Shown here one piece after another: positions 13,301 through 28,300 of a stretch of 64,000 nucleotides of DNA. A program made the translations under genes and the position numbers. The notes under the pieces are model-generated. The model was not told the DNA's origin and did no database searches. It was given only the letters and a program-made list of their open reading frames with translations. Numbering within the stretch: position 1 is the stretch's first letter; every line of letters starts with the position of its first letter. The stretch is from positions 63,810,984-63,874,983 of the forward strand of contig NC_133933.1 of NCBI RefSeq assembly GCF_031877795.1, read 5' to 3'. The DNA comes from Strix aluco. Lineage: Eukaryota; Chordata; Aves; Strigiformes; Strigidae.

Positions 13301-16300
13301 GGTTATATTTCAGAATTTCTTTATTACATATAGAGATTTGATACTTTTAAGTATTTGCACATTTGGTACCAGTAGTGGGAAGGTATTGTGGAGATCTCTA
13401 ATTGTCTGAGATGTCAGCAATTTATAAAATGAGAACACTTGGGCTGTAACAGAAACCTAACCTAAGAAACTTTTGGAAAAATCAAGGAATCAAAAATTAC
13501 AGTGGGAAATGTAGCTATATAACCCCAAACCCCTTAATCTGTACAGTGATGTAATATCAACAGAACATTTTTATGTTCCATCATAAATTAAATACTGTTT
13601 TTGAAGATGGGAGCTTTTCTGCTTCTTCTCATGATGTCACTGTAGGGTGGAGGGTAAAACTCACTGTTTTGAATTTAACAGCATATTTTGCAAGAGGCTT
13701 TTTTTGCCACTGGCAACCCTGAAACTTCAGTCATCTCCAGAAGAATGGGTGACAGCCTGAAACAATTCTTCCAGGAATTCTCTGAACTAGAACATCAATA
13801 ATTGGATTCTATGGAAGAAACTTAGTGTCATGAAGGATGAAGAAAAATTGTTATTGATTTAGAAGTTTTTGCTTATACGAGAAGTATAGATACAAACACT
13901 GTTCCTACTTTTAACACATTACAGTTTTTAATGGTTTATAGATGAAGTGACGTGCACAAGGCAGTTCTGAACTGCTGTCGAGGCAGTCACTGAACTAAAC
14001 TAAGGCTATAGTGCTGAAAATGTAGTTATTTAACTTTATTAGAGCAGGTAATCTCAGTGAAATGATGTCAAAAGGAGTGCTCTGCTACTGAAATTCAGCA
14101 TAAAAATATGCTTTTGCAAGGGCAGAGCCAAAGAGTGCACAGAATTTTGGTTTTTTTGTTAAGCACTTTGATTCTGCCATTACTTTTATTAAAGGATGTT
14201 ACAACATCTGTTACAGCAGACCCTAAAATGACCATGGTGTTTTGAAAATACTGAAATTTAAAGCTGATACAATGCATGTTTTTGCAAATATGGCTGAAGT
14301 TTTTCCTCCAGACTCACCCACAGATCTGGGAAGTAAGCCTTCATTAGAGACAAATTTATATAGAGTTAAGGGGTGTGTACACTCTGCAGAGCAGCTTTGT
14401 GCCTCCTCTGCAGCTTCAGTTGCAGGTATGTGTGTGGTTCTCTCATGCGACTGAGTGAAATCAGGGTATAGTCTTGCAGGGGGAGGGATGCAAAACCAGG
14501 AAGTGGCAATTATTTACCTGCATATCTTTTTGTACAGAATGTAGTTTCTGTGCTGTACATACATTCACTGTTTACAATTAGCTTTAATTTTGTATTTAGG
14601 TGGATAACTATGCCACTGAGTGAGGTAAGGAAATCAAACACCAATACTTCTGTAAATGTATTGTGAATGTATTTCTAAGCACTGTACACTATAAACAATG
14701 AGCCCTACAGCATGACTCTTTTTTACTCTTATGCCAGGATATTTATATAGCCAATCTCCCTATTCTATCTGTATTCCTAAAACTTGTTTAAATTTAAAAA
14801 AAATCAAATAATCCAATTACAAATTTTTATGAAGTTTTCTGTAGTTTAGAGATGGTCCACTTTTTCCATTTGTGGATCCCTACAAAACTTGTAGTGGGAG
14901 TAATCTATGTAGCAGAAGCCTTGCTTTTCTTGGTCACGCTGACAATGGGCACTTGTAAACTGTGGTTCTTCAGGCTGAAATTCACTGCTATAGGTTATAG
15001 GAACAAGGGTGTGTTACAGTTCCTTTGCTGTTGTTGAAATGGAAATTGAGTACACCGAAGAGGGAAGATGTATTGATATAAACGTAGAGTGTAGATTACA
15101 AGACTCGTTATCTATGCTAGGGAACTGTTAGTGGTTGTGAGGTATAAATTCTGCTTGGTGGTTTATTCTGTAGTGACTACAAGTTTCTATGTTAATATAT
15201 GTAATATGACAGGAACCGCGTAAAGATAATGGTCAAGCCCCAGAGACTTCTCGTTCATCTTTTATGTTCCTGACTGCTTGCAGACCACACCACTGGCCAG
15301 TAAAACCTGGGGGGTTTATGAGTCCATTCTTCTTTGGTTGTGAGTGAAAATATTCATATATACACATGCAGCTATGAAAACATAATCCCACCCTAGAAAC
15401 AGAATGTTTTCAATCTGATACAGGAAGCCAGTGAAGTGATCTTTCCAAAATGCCACTTTCTTGATTTGTTTGTTCTGTTTTCAACCAGAAATACCACTTT
15501 CTAGAAAACTGGTAAATATTTCTTAACGTTTTGAATTTCCAGACAGTCTTAACTGTAACTCTGACCACAGACAAGTCTTCCCAGCTCTGTGTTGCTTGAC
15601 CTGTATTTCAGAATACAATATGACTTGTATAGTGCCTCTGTAGCTCGGATTGAATGTGAACAGGAAGATTTTAGTGATGAAAGATAATGAAAATACAACA
15701 AAGTGCTTTAGGCCTGTCTGAGGATGACAGAAAACAATTTGGAGGCAAGTTAATTATCTAAACTCATATAATACCAGGCATTGAACATATTTCTAGGTAA
15801 GATGCTGGTGGTAGTATGTGTATTTTTTTTCCTCACATGTTTTTGGTTTTTTTGTGTATGAAATTTCTGTTTGATTATAGATCTGCTCTTTCTGGCGAAA
15901 ATTCACATCTCTTCCTCCAAAGTGCTGAATGACACAAATAAAGGAAATAAGTTACTAAGACCCCATCACATCAAACCTAGGTTTCTAAAAGGACTTAGAA
16001 GTGCTTCAGAATATACATCTATAGTGGTACCTGCAGCTAAGCAGGTGTCTAAATACTTCCAGAATCAGGCTTAAGAAAGAGGGTAGAGCCAGAGTCTGTA
16101 ACCTGATCCCAGACTCTTTTCTTCAGGAGCTCTTGAATGTTGGACTTGGAGCTACTGGTACCTTTCTGGCCTCTTCCTCTGGTCGCTGACCATTCTGGGC
16201 ACCATATGTTTGAGAGATGTGTTGGTTCCTGCTGAAGTCTGGGGGATCAGCCCTAAGGAAGGGTTGAACAAAGGAAACTGCGTACGTCTAGCCAGTTCCT

Positions 16301-19300
16301 GCTAAATCGAATTTGCAGCTTTTACAAGCAGGAAGTCACACTTGGATAGGCCATGTGGTATATGTACTTACAGATCTTTTTGTGGTGTTTTTCTTTGGTT
16401 CTGAAATATTTTATGCATGGAAAAAGATCATTTTTAGTTGAGTTTATTGTAGCTTAGTTTCATTGAATTATTGTGTGCCTCTTGTTAGCTCAAAATTTTA
16501 ACCTTTGGAAAACATGCCAACCTTATATATAATTTGTGTCAGGAGATTTTACATAATTGATATTAAGAAAAATGCTTGAGGAATTCGAACAATGTGCAGG
16601 TCTGTAAAGCTGTTATGAACACAACACTGTTGTGGCAATTATTGCAGAGGGGTGGATACTCAATTACATGCTTAGTGAAAGGAAAGATTACTAAAAATAT
16701 TAATGGAAAGCTTTAGTGAAGTTTGGTATTTACTATGTGTATTCTTTAGTAGTTACTAAGTAGTTATCCAGTGCTCTATGTATTTGCAAACTCCGCTTGT
16801 TCTCTAAGTAGGAAACCTTTTCGTGAGTTTCATCAACTTCTGTAGCAGTATAGTGCATTAATTATATACGTATGTATGCATGTATGTATCTCAAGCTGTC
16901 TGGCTTGAAGGAGGAAGGATTTTACATGTGAGCAGAGTTTAGTTAAACATCCAGTCCTTGTCCTAGGTTTTCAAGCAGACCGCTTGCACTGCCTCTGCAT
17001 TTCAGAGTTTCTATGAAAGCTGTTGCAGAATAAAAACCGTGACTTTGGAACATTTAATAGAGAATGGAATTAATTTTCATGTTACAGATTAGAAAGGTGC
17101 TATGTCTTTGGACACATCTAGCTGTCAAATGTTGTTGCTAAAACAGTATTTTCCATATTGTTGAAACTTGTCAGATATAGTTTATATTTTCCATGTTCAC
17201 CAACAGTCCTTTAGAGTTTTGTTGTAACTTTTCCCTTTAACTCTCTTCATCCAGCAAAGGCAGTAGCACATCAGGTAGTTTTGTTCTCTGTCTAGTCATG
17301 CTCTGATTCTGGCTCTTGTGTCCTAGCACCATCTGCGAATACTCTAGGAGATGTTTCAGACCAGGTTTTGATTACAGTTATTTGAGATTTCAATAAAAAG
17401 TTTTAAAGATTCATAAAGATTTCTTTTCAACAATAAGATTCGAACTTGGCTCGAGCCCTCTGCAATAATGTCCTTTTAAAGTCACATTTCAGTCATCCTT
17501 TTTATGTATTGCTTTTTATAATGGTTGTTGGGGTTTCCTCCTCGTTATCCCTCACTCCCTTCTAAAAAACAAAAAATTTGTCTGGGGTGTGTCAGAATCC
17601 AGCTGGGACCTCCCAGTGCTGGAGGGATGCTGCCTGTATCCTCACTTGCACACTGGCAGGGCATGGAGCGAGACAGCGCCGTGGTGGCTGGGGGCTGTGA
17701 GGCATGAGGGAGTCCTCCCCTCAGTCATGAGGCCCTTACAGAGGGGGTTCAGCATGTGGGAGCTGCTGCCTGACCTGCTGCCTGAGGCCCCTGCCCTGGC
17801 CCACGCAAAATGGCAGTGGTCACAGTGCATCTCAGGAGTTTGTGTGACACCAAGGAGTATAATGGGACAGGAGTCTTCCGATTCCATCAATATCTGTAAC
17901 AAGTAAATTTATTTTTTTTTCCACACAAATTTGGTCTGTATGCACTAACATATTCTGGCCTCTCCGTTAGCATGACCCACAGGCATAGATGTATCTGACT
18001 GGCGTGTTCCTTCCCTCTTGGACTATCCACAGGTGAGGTCTTAGGGCATGCTGTATCTTTAGAGTGCATGGAAGTGTCAAGGAAAGATCACTTTGCTGCT
18101 TTTTTGGTTTCCGAGTCTAAATTGTTTCAGGGAACAAAATGAACCCTAGGATAAATAACAGAACCTGCCATGTGGTAGAAGCTACTGGCAAGCTGTTAGC
18201 CAAAAAGAGTGGCAACGCAGCCCAGAGTTGTCCTGGAGCTTTGTGTTCAGAGCCTGCTCCTCCCTTCGGGCAGCTCTGCTGGAACTGATGCCCTGACGGA
18301 TGCTACTCTGCAGACAACTGTTCTGTCAAATGGCCTGCCCAGAACGGTGGCATATTTCTGTACCACTGCTGGCAAAGCGCAGCTATGTGTCTGTGTGTTT
18401 GGAAAAGTCCCGTGCCAGGGGGTGATGTGTGTGTGACGCTGGTGGCTTGACCTGGGGAACTTCGGTGGCTTCCGTATGTGCTTCTAGCTGTTAGCGACAT
18501 GAGTTGTGTGTTGCTTATTTCCACGCTGAAATAAATTTCATTCTTTTGGATCATTCTCTTACCAGACACTTTAATAGCCAGCTTTCCAACCTGTAATTCT
18601 GTTTTGAAGAGTATCACCGTGCTTTCAAGGTGCCTTTTAAGTGCTTTCAGGCTCTGCCTAGCCTGCAAGTTTGCAAGCTCCTGCATCAGTTTGAGATCTG
18701 AATTTCTTGCTGTTTCTGTCACTCGGTATTTCTTCCTAAAGGTGGAAAACCTGGAGCAAGAATTTTGTTTATGGTTTTTCCTTTATGTTTTAAAGGGAAT
18801 GAGGATAAACTTTTAAGGCAGAGAACAGATCTAAGAAAAAAGTCAGTATGTTGTTGATGCTCTTGTCTACTTAGTGAAGATGCCACGGAAAGTAAAACAT
18901 CGCTTTTTTAAACCTCTTCTAATACATAAGGAAGGCTTGACAGGGACTCTTTTAAAAAATGAAACACTGTAATAGTCTATCTAAACTATTTTTGATGAAG
19001 TTTTTTCAGAAGTGATGGAGAACTGAGCTTCCAGAGTCTCAGCTCCTAAGAGGTGCTGTTACTGAGTATTTAAATTGTTTCTGTCCAGAGGTTTACGCAG
19101 TAAAAATCCCTTTATCCTCTTTCTGTTGCTTATGTTTTGCTTCACTGGTGTGTGTGGTATCAACATTTTAGTAGTTTCTCCTGATTCAGTGTTTCTAGGA
19201 AAGCAGAATAGATGTTTTGAAAGCCTGATAGCAAAAATAAAATTAAGAAAAAATTAACAAGTCTTCCTTATGTGTCATGGGTGCAAAAATTGAGACAAAC

Positions 19301-22300
19301 GTGTTTTGATTTCCTTCGGGGGTTGCCTCTGCTAAGGAATTTTGCAAGTGGAACTGTTGTTCCTTTCACTTCAAAATGTCAGTGATATACGGGATATTTA
19401 TTTGTTTTTCATGCTTCTAGCTGAGCTGCTTGCCTCTTGAGGTTTATAAAGAGAAGCCTGTTTCTTTCTTTTCTGTTCTATCATCCATTGCAGGCAGTTC
19501 AGCTTGTCCTTTATATGCCCAGAAGTTTCAGATTTTTTTAATTGCTGAATTTATTGGGAACATAGAATTGTAAAGTATTAGCTAACCTTTAAAAGTACCA
19601 TGTTGCTGTTTATCCATGGTTTGAGAAGTAAATGGACATTTAAGGGTCGCAGCCTGTTTTCCTCATTCAGGAGGCTAACCTTACTTCTCATTGGGAAATA
19701 TATACAAAACTCAGACTTATTCAGGAAGTACTTTGGTTTTACTTTAAAGTAGCTAGTGACAAGTTTGGGCCAGTTCTGGCTTAATACCTAAATGTTCAGT
19801 TTGTGCCCATTGAAGTCAATTGTTGCAGAACTACACAAATCTAACATCAGCATCTGACCCTTTATTTACTTATTTTTAATCAGCTAAATCTTACTTCACT
19901 AAAATATGTTTAATTCCTCTTGAAATCAACACCTGATGTGTCTACATCAAATTATGTTATCTTGCGTAAAAAAATTCCAATTCTGTCTGAAATTAGACTG
20001 TGAGAGTCTGGAAGCAGAAACCATCTCTTTTTGCACATCAAGAAAAGGTATTTTAGCTTATGGACAGACAAATTATTATTTTTGTTCTTATTTTAGAATG
20101 GTGTAAAGTTTACATGTGCTTGTATCTTCCTTTACTTATTCTGAAACTGATGTGGCGTCTGTACCATAGAATAAGAACACCGCTAACAATTAATGTTGAT
20201 TGGAAAGGTAGTGTGTGCCCTTTCTTTTGGGGTTGTGTGTGGAGAGGCTATGTATTTCTGTCCCATCACTTTTTAATCACTGTATTCTTAAAGCATTTTA
20301 ACCCTATCTTTGTACTGTAGTTTACTGAGTGAAATCAACTGGGAAGCATTGGTGTAGGCAATAGCAATCTGAAAATTTTATAAAGACTGGAAAACTAAGG
20401 TTTGCTGCCTTTCATTTTGTTTCTCAGCTCCGGAAGAAAAGGATACAATTAAAGGACAGTATGAAAAACTCATGGATGCTTATGGCTGCTTAGGAGAGCT
20501 TCAGCTTAAATGTGGTAAGTGACCATCTGTATGACTGAGACTATAAAATACCCAGACAATGCTACAAGACAACAACAAGTGGCTGAAGTTGTCCAATTCC
20601 TTAACTTGTGAAAGCTAATTGCACCTTGTTATGTACAGTCTGGAAAAGATCTGTTTCTTTTTCTGTGCTGTGCCAAAAGCATATCACTAAATGATAGTCT
20701 AAGAGTTTTGGGTTTTTTTCTCACTTTTGTTTTGTCTAACATTCTTAGCTGCCTGAAGATAATTACCTTTTTTTTTTCCCCATCACATTTGTCCAAGGCA
20801 AGCTATGTTTTCTTGCTTTTTTTTTGAAGAATCATGTTTAATCACTGATTAATCATGGTCATCTGAGCCTGCAGTACTACTGATTGCCAGTCCTTGCTAT
20901 AATGCCCAGCTGCCTTTAATTGGGTAATTCACATGGATAAGGATTTGCAGAAACAGGCCTTTAACTTCAACTAATATAATAAGGAATATTTATTGTCATT
21001 GATGTAGATTTCTGTACAGTTTGGGAATCTTGATTTAGCAAAGGACTTGCTATTACAATGCCTCCAGGAATGTTAATGGAAATAGCATGTTTAAGGAAAA
21101 GAACTGCAGTCATTGATTTGAAGGTAATAGTACCTTACACAGCAGGCTTCAAATTCACTGATGAAAAAGATGCATTAAAACAAAAAGCACAATATGCCTT
21201 GTTCCCATGGCGGTCTTACAGTAAGCCTTAATTTTGACTTGAAGGCATGACAAGACTGTTTTCCATATAACTTGATGCTTGGTCAGGGAATCCGCCAAAG
21301 GCAGTGGTAATGTAAGCACTGGTCTATTTAGACCAGTAGATATAAGTGTATCATTTTATAGCCCACTTACCATTTTATGGCTTGAGTAATATGACTTGAG
21401 ATTGATCTGAAGAGGTGACTGCAATCTGAAAGATTTCTGTGTCATAATTTAAAACTGTAGGCCTATCTAGTCTTTTAAAATGAATGTCAGCTTTTTGCTT
21501 GTTTTGTTTCTTGCTGAGTTGATTAGGCATTTCTATGGAGATTAATATCAATTTGTTAATGTAATTAAAAAAGGAGAGCTTGTGATTAGTTTTTCTTGGC
21601 ACTTGGACCTGTTTTTCTTCATAAGAGTCTAATGAATTTGTTGTAATAGTAAAGGAATGTAGCTCTTGAATTTAAGCTCTTCAAGCTACAGATGAGGGTA
21701 GTTTCTTGTATGTGATGGGAACTAAATAAATTTGGCTTTAGCCTTCATATTAAAAGGTGAATGATTTCAAATGGGGTGTGAAATATTCTCAGCCTTATTT
21801 TTTCTCATTTCTCCTTTTATTTCTGTGTTTCCCATGTCCTTATTTCTTTTTGAACAACACCTGCTTAACTTCAGTGCCTTAAAGCGTGAGGTTTTTCCTC
21901 TCTGAGCTTTGTCACTGCACCTCTCTCTTGTTCTAGCATTACAAGTCCTGGTATAGGACTTCCTTTGGAAGGGATTGTTAAAAATTTTATTGGTAATTGG
22001 ATAAAAAAGTTAACTACTGGGGGCAAACTTCTAATTGTGATTGAGTGAAAAGTCAGGAGGGTCATGCTGTAATGGTAAGCAAACATTTTCTGTTGCTGAA
22101 CATGTTTAAAAAGCAAAGATGGTCACGTGCCTGCTGTCTCACCCTTCAGGAGGTAGCCCAGGTTTATTTCACAGTCTCAGTTAGATCTTCCATCTTACAT
22201 ATAAGTAAGTTTCATCCCTTTATCTGTTGCTTACATAAAAGATTTAACACTAGAAAGGAATGCAATGTAACTTTTTTTCTTTTTTATATAATGTATTTTA

Positions 22301-25300
22301 GCAGCTGCAAACAAGGGCGTAATTGGCCAGCTCTTCACTGAGCATCTGTGATCACATAGACTTTGTTCAGGAGTATCAGTATTTTTTTCTTACTACTGGA
22401 AACCTGCAGACCATAAGTACTAAATTAACTGAAAATATTTGTGAAAGTACATTCCACTGGGATATTAAAAGAGTATATTTATAGAGCTGAAGGGGAGACT
22501 TTTTTCAAGACATGAAAGATGTCTCTGAGCACTTTAATTAATCTGTAAATATCACTTCTTAGGAATCCAAATAAATCACATTGTATGCCTGCCAAAGTAG
22601 ATAGTGCTTTTCACAAGAAAGTAGACGAAATATGTGAAACTGACTCACAAAGTTAAATGTTTCCCACCAGTAATAACGTTCACTTCTATGTACTTATGTC
22701 TGTTAACATGACTCACTAAGTTCTTCTGCTTTCTTTTGTGAGATGGATGGCAACAGAATGAATTGTACAGTGTTTCTGAGCTGTATCTCAGCCAAGATTT
22801 TACTGCCAAAGAAGATCTAGCAGTGGCAAATACATCTTAAGCAGACTGTTAAAAGAGCTGGCTTTGCAGTGTTTGGTTTAGACACTGAAGTCAGGAAGGG
22901 GTGCATATATAAGGTATTATTTAGACACCATCACCATGTAGGTTGTTTAGTTTAATACAGCTGCTGTATTTGGGGAGGCATAATTAATTAATTTGACTGT
23001 GTATATATTCTCACTCTTGTACATACAAAATGTGTAGTTGAAAGGAAGAAGTTTCAAAGGCAAAAAGGACAACTAAGTACCTGTTTTCTATTCCTTTTGA
23101 ACATTTTCTAATAATGTACTTGTATTTAGAAGGGGGAGAAGGAGTATCTTTGAGACTAAAGCTGTAGTTTGGAAAACCTTGGTTCTTTTCATAATTCTGC
23201 TATAGATTTCCTTAGAGATTTTCAGCTAGATGGTTAGAATCTGTTCCTCTACTGTGTTCTGTTGCTAATTTTGAAGGCAGATGAGAGGCAAAAATACCTT
23301 GCAAATTGTTTTTCAGTGGACTATGAAGTGAAGTGGAGGTATGTGTGGAGTGGAGATGGAACAGTCTGAGGGAATATAAGACAATGGCATGACTGTGTTG
23401 GAACGGAGAAAGAGCAAAAACTGAAGTGGATTCATTTTTAAAAGGAAAAGGCAGTCTTGAGTTAAATATTTACAGCTAAGAAGGACAAAGTAAGAATTGA
23501 ATATTGCCTCCATTTCACTGCAGCTCATAATAGGCAGCACTGAAGTCATCCCATAAACTTCAGGGGAAACAATTGTCTTGAGTCATGTAGGCAGGTTAAA
23601 TACAGAAACTGCAGCTTATTATTGTAGGGTGTGACGTACCAGAACTGCGTTTCCTGTTCAACTTGGATTAAGGCAGTTGGTTTCACAAGAGCTTTTGAAA
23701 AAATGGATGTAAGTTATTCTTGTCTTGTTTCTCTGCCAAATATTCTCCATCCTCTGTCTCCCTTGTGCAACCTGATAAAAGGGCATTCAGCACATATCGC
23801 TGTGAGCAAAACATTTCTTAGATTTATTTCAGAGTATTCTTTACAGACAGTTGTGGTGATTTATAGCTGTAATGGGGCAAAATAATGCTCTTGGTCACAA
23901 TGCATGAACATATACCCATCTGTCTGAGATCAAAATTTGGTCCATATAAGCTTTGAAAGAATTTTTCTTTCTTTAGTACTGTAGATTGGTCTTGCTTTTT
24001 CATAGATGTGTTGCTGTAGAAAGCATGACCAGTAAGGAACACTTCACTTCTTGCTCTAAAATTATTTCAGAGATTTCTTTAAATCATTCCAGATTGCATC
24101 CAAAGGAAATGAGGGACATTTCTACCATTGTGATCTTCAACTGCAGTTCTTATGTTCCTAAATCACTTTCACTATGTGTAAAGTTCAGAAAGCCTAATAT
24201 GAAGCAGGATTGTACATTAGACCAGTTTTAAAAGTTAAAGGAAGTAGAAGAAAATATTTTTGTTTTCCAAGGTGGGGGGCCTGGTAAATAGTCTACAGCT
24301 GATGTGGTTGTTGGTACACAGTGAAGTGTAAGAGCCAGACCTGGAGCCTTGATCACTTCCAGGAAAAAGTTTTCCATTTTTTTTGGTTGCTTGTTGTTGG
24401 CCTTAGTGCTGGCCTCATTCATCATGCACTTTGCAGCTGTCAGCTGAATATAAGTCCTTTCTGCTACTGTAATGCATGTGAAATCAAGGGAAAACTACCA
24501 TATGTTTTCCACCCAGTGTACTTCCATTAATTACTTTTTTTTATAAGAACTCTTGGGCTCCTGTTTCAAGAAATAAGACTGGAGTTTGGCCTGTCCCCTA
24601 CTCCAGACCTGCAGAGAGCTCCTGAGAATAGGGACCCTCCGTAGACTGGCTGCAGTGGTAGTACTGGCAGGGCCACTGACTTTAGGGAATTGATTTAGTG
24701 TTAATTCTCCCTTTGATCTTGAGGATGCACAGCCAGCATTTTAAAACTCAGCTTCCTGACTTATTTGAGCTTACACTTAAGGGGTGACTGCTCATTTTAT
24801 GGCTTTAGTATTCTTTTTTTCCATGTTGCTGTTGATGTTTTGGACAGAAAAACCATAAATACCTTGAATACTGTTTAGCTCCTTTCAAAGGTTGTAACCC
24901 ATAATATGCTTCCTGATGATGCTGCCAGGTGGATTTGGCTGGATTATCTGATGTATTTTTGTTGTGATTGGTGTTAGTCTGGTACTTCAAGTGCTACCTG
25001 CATAAAAACAGTTTCACTGGAAACTTAAAAGGAACAGTATTTTTAATATAATTACAGAATTGGAAATGGTAGTGAGCTGCAGTTTTGAAAAGTTCAGGCT
25101 GCAGGGATTAATGGAATAGTCTTGATTGTTTTAAGGGGAAATACCTTGTAGCTTTAAGGAATGTTTGAGTGTTTCAATTTGATCTATTGCATTGAAGTTG
25201 TGGTATTTTCACAGTTTGCTCAGTAAAACCAATGTAATTTAAAAAAATCCTCTCTTTCTTGTGCCTTGGCCTCACAAATCCACCTACCATAGGAAATTCC

Positions 25301-28300
25301 ATGTTATGTTGATAGCAGGATTTTTGTGTTGTTTTTGTCTTGTTTTGTTTGTTTGTTTTTCCTCTTTTTTGGGGGGGTGGGTGAGTAAACCCAGGAATGC
25401 AACTTCTTGCATTCTTTTGTGAGATTTACTGGATAATAAAAATGAATTGTTTAGGAACTAGAAGAGTTTTTCAGTAAATTCTTGTCAGCTAAAAATGTTA
25501 TTTTCGTTTTAGTGAATGAACAATTATGAAATAACTTAGTATCTGCAATCTTTAGAAATGGAGAAAGTTGATTTTATTTTGCTTTTTATAAAAATCACTT
25601 GCTCCAGTAGCAGCATCCATCCTGACTGAAGCAATTTAAGCAATTTCTACCCTTAAATTTTAGTACATTTAGGTGGGGTTGTGGTTGATACAGCTGTTTT
25701 CATGTTAAGTATCTATTTTCAACAGGAAAGATTATGCCTTGTTGACATTTACATACCAGAAAAGAAACCACATTGACTGTTTAAAGTTTAAATTTAGAAG
25801 TAAATGGACAGATTTTTTTCCTTTGATATATCCATAATAATAATAATCAGACTTTCAGTGACTGGCAAATAAGCAGAGGCATTTTTCCTGTGGTAATGCT
25901 AGGTTTCTGCCATATTAGGTACTACTTGGATATGTAATGTTTTTGTTTTATTCCTTGGAATAACATTTTCAATCTGACAAAATGCCTAAGTGAAAGCATG
26001 AGTGGAGGTAGCACAGTTATTTCCATCACAAACTTGTCTGATGTAGTTGTCAATATATTTAAAAGCATTGGCAGCCTGGATTGAAGGGAAACAGCACGAG
26101 AAAAAAGATTTGGGATTGAAAGAAGAAATTTCCAGACATAAACTGATATTGCTGGCAAAGAAGGGAAGACGGGGAAAGCTTTGTTTCACTGTTTATAGCT
26201 GTATAGCTTAGTGGTGGGTAATTTCTTGGACCTTAATGAAGACCTAGTTAAAAGATGAATAGTGGAGTAGTGTTTTGGTAGCATTCATTTTGCTGTGGGA
26301 GGTTCTAAAAGGGTGAAAGGCTGTTGGGAGCCTTACCTCTGCTCAGGACCCCATGGCTACATTTTTGTGAATAAAAACAGGGCAGGGCACAGGCTTGAGC
26401 ACTGTCAATAGGATATTGTGATTAGCTCCCTGTGCCAAGAGTGGCATGTGCATCAGGCAAGGATCTTCTTCCCGCAGTGGTAGCCTGCAGCTGATTCCCA
26501 GGAACACTGTCCAAATACCACCTGGGATGAAGGGGATATCAGGATGGGGCTTGGGCCTTTTTTCCAAGGTGCAGAGTCAAGAGAGATCAGTGTTACACTG
26601 GGGCTGTAGTGTTGTACGGTTTCTGCATTCTGGCTGTTTTGTAGCATATCCAGAATGATTTAAGCAAATCAGAGAGGTTAGAGTTGATCTGAAGACCACC
26701 TCAGCTTGCAAAGCAGTCTAGGAGGACAAAGCGGCAGAGCAAGCTATCTTTATCATAGCTTGAATTTATTTGTCTCTTTTCTTCCTTTTTCTCCAATTTT
26801 CTGGGTTGTAAGCGTGAACTCCTTTGCCAGCGGGTCTCTGTTCAAAGGCATCATGAAAAGTTCATGAATGCTGTTCCATAATTTGGAGTACTGTAAAGAG
26901 ACTTATTCTGTGTGTATAGAATCATAGAATGGTTTGGGTTGGGAGGGACCTTAAAGATCATCTAGTTCCAACCCCCCTGCCCACCCGTGGGCAGGGACAC
27001 CTTCCACTAGACCAGGTTACTGAAAGCCCCGTCCAACCTGGCCTTGAACACTTCCAGGGAGGGGGCAGCCACAGCTTCTCTGGGTAACCTGTTCCAGTGT
27101 CTCACAACTCTCATTGTAAAAAAATTTCTTCCTTGTATCCAATCCACACCTACCTTCTTTCAGTTTAAACCCATTGCCCCTTTTCCTGACACTACAGGCC
27201 CTGCTAAAAAGTCTCTCTCCATCTTTCTTATAAGCCCCCTTTATGTTTTGAAAGGCCTCAATAAGGTCTCCCCAGAGCCATCTCTCTTCTCCAGGGTAAA
27301 CAACCCCAACTCTTTCATGTGGGGTTACTGCACAGTGGCAGGAAAGAGTATTGCAGCTTCAGAAAGCCATCCATCTCCTGGTGCTTCAGGGACAAAGCAG
27401 TAGCTTCTTAGTTGCGATTACTATTTTTGAGCTCATTAGCTAGTGATTTGGGGGAGTAGAGATGCTGGACCTCTGCATGTGTAGATGTGTCTCCCATTTT
27501 GGGGATGAGTGAGTGGAGGGGAGTAAAAAGAGTCTAGAGTCTTTGTTAAGTGATAGCAAGTTTCTAGGTAAGGCAGAACTGTAGTTTTGATTGGCTTTTC
27601 TCTTGTGCTTTATTCCTACTCGTTGCCGCCTTAAAGTAAAGAATTGCTTTGTTTAGATCCAGTTGTTTTCCAGTGGTTACAAGCTTCTTGAAGGACAGAA
27701 CCACAGATAACAAGCCCACTATTACTAAATTTTTGTTCTTTCTGGCTGTTTTAATGTTGACTTTCTCATTCAATCTCTTCTGAACCCTCTAGGAAAATTT
27801 AAGATCACTGAAGCCAGTGAAGGTGCTTTTATTCTTTGTCTCAGTATCCGAGCCAGCCAGCTCTCTGAGTCTGTCACTACTGGTTTTCTGTCCCTGAAGC
27901 TGACTGATAGTAAGGCATATTAATAGTGTTTCTATACCTTGCTTCCAAATTCTCATGAGTGAAGTTTACTTTTAGCTGATCCGTTTTGCATGGTTTCACC
28001 AAAGTCACAGAAGCTATTAGCTATCCTGAGAGACAGCTAACTCCTCCTGACCCCTTCTGGAGGGTACAGGACAGTATTTAGTGAAGTATGAACTATCATG
28101 GTGATAACTGATGTATCTCCTACTTTTAATCCTTTATAATTATGGACACTCACCTGCAAAGGAGGAATAAACTGCCAAGTTTTATGTATTTCTAACCCTT
28201 CACTATGGTGCCATCTACAAAAGTACAGAAGATGTCCTTCTTAAAAACACTCAAGAAGGAGAACACAGTATACCCTTGTTATAGAAAGAAATGTGATGAA

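Larger units (their letters stand above)
10354..20427 (+). other. SYNJ2 intron 1 (10.1 kb)
   Basis: This is a long first intron. Its first roughly 130 bases belong to the CpG island. The rest is AT-rich single-copy sequence with a TATG-type tetranucleotide stretch (16868-16889), a decayed palindromic repeat (19765-19842) and a GC-rich patch around 17570-17870. I see no further gene. Regulatory elements are likely in a first intron next to a promoter but none can be named. Confidence 0.85.

Noticed and set aside
17430-17500. tRNA-like T-arm (gattcgaac) on the minus strand
   Set aside because: No matching acceptor stem or anticodon arm can be drawn at the right spacing.
27044-27403. 119-codon plus-strand frame
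   Set aside because: It is the antisense reading of the truncated CR1 element, not a gene.
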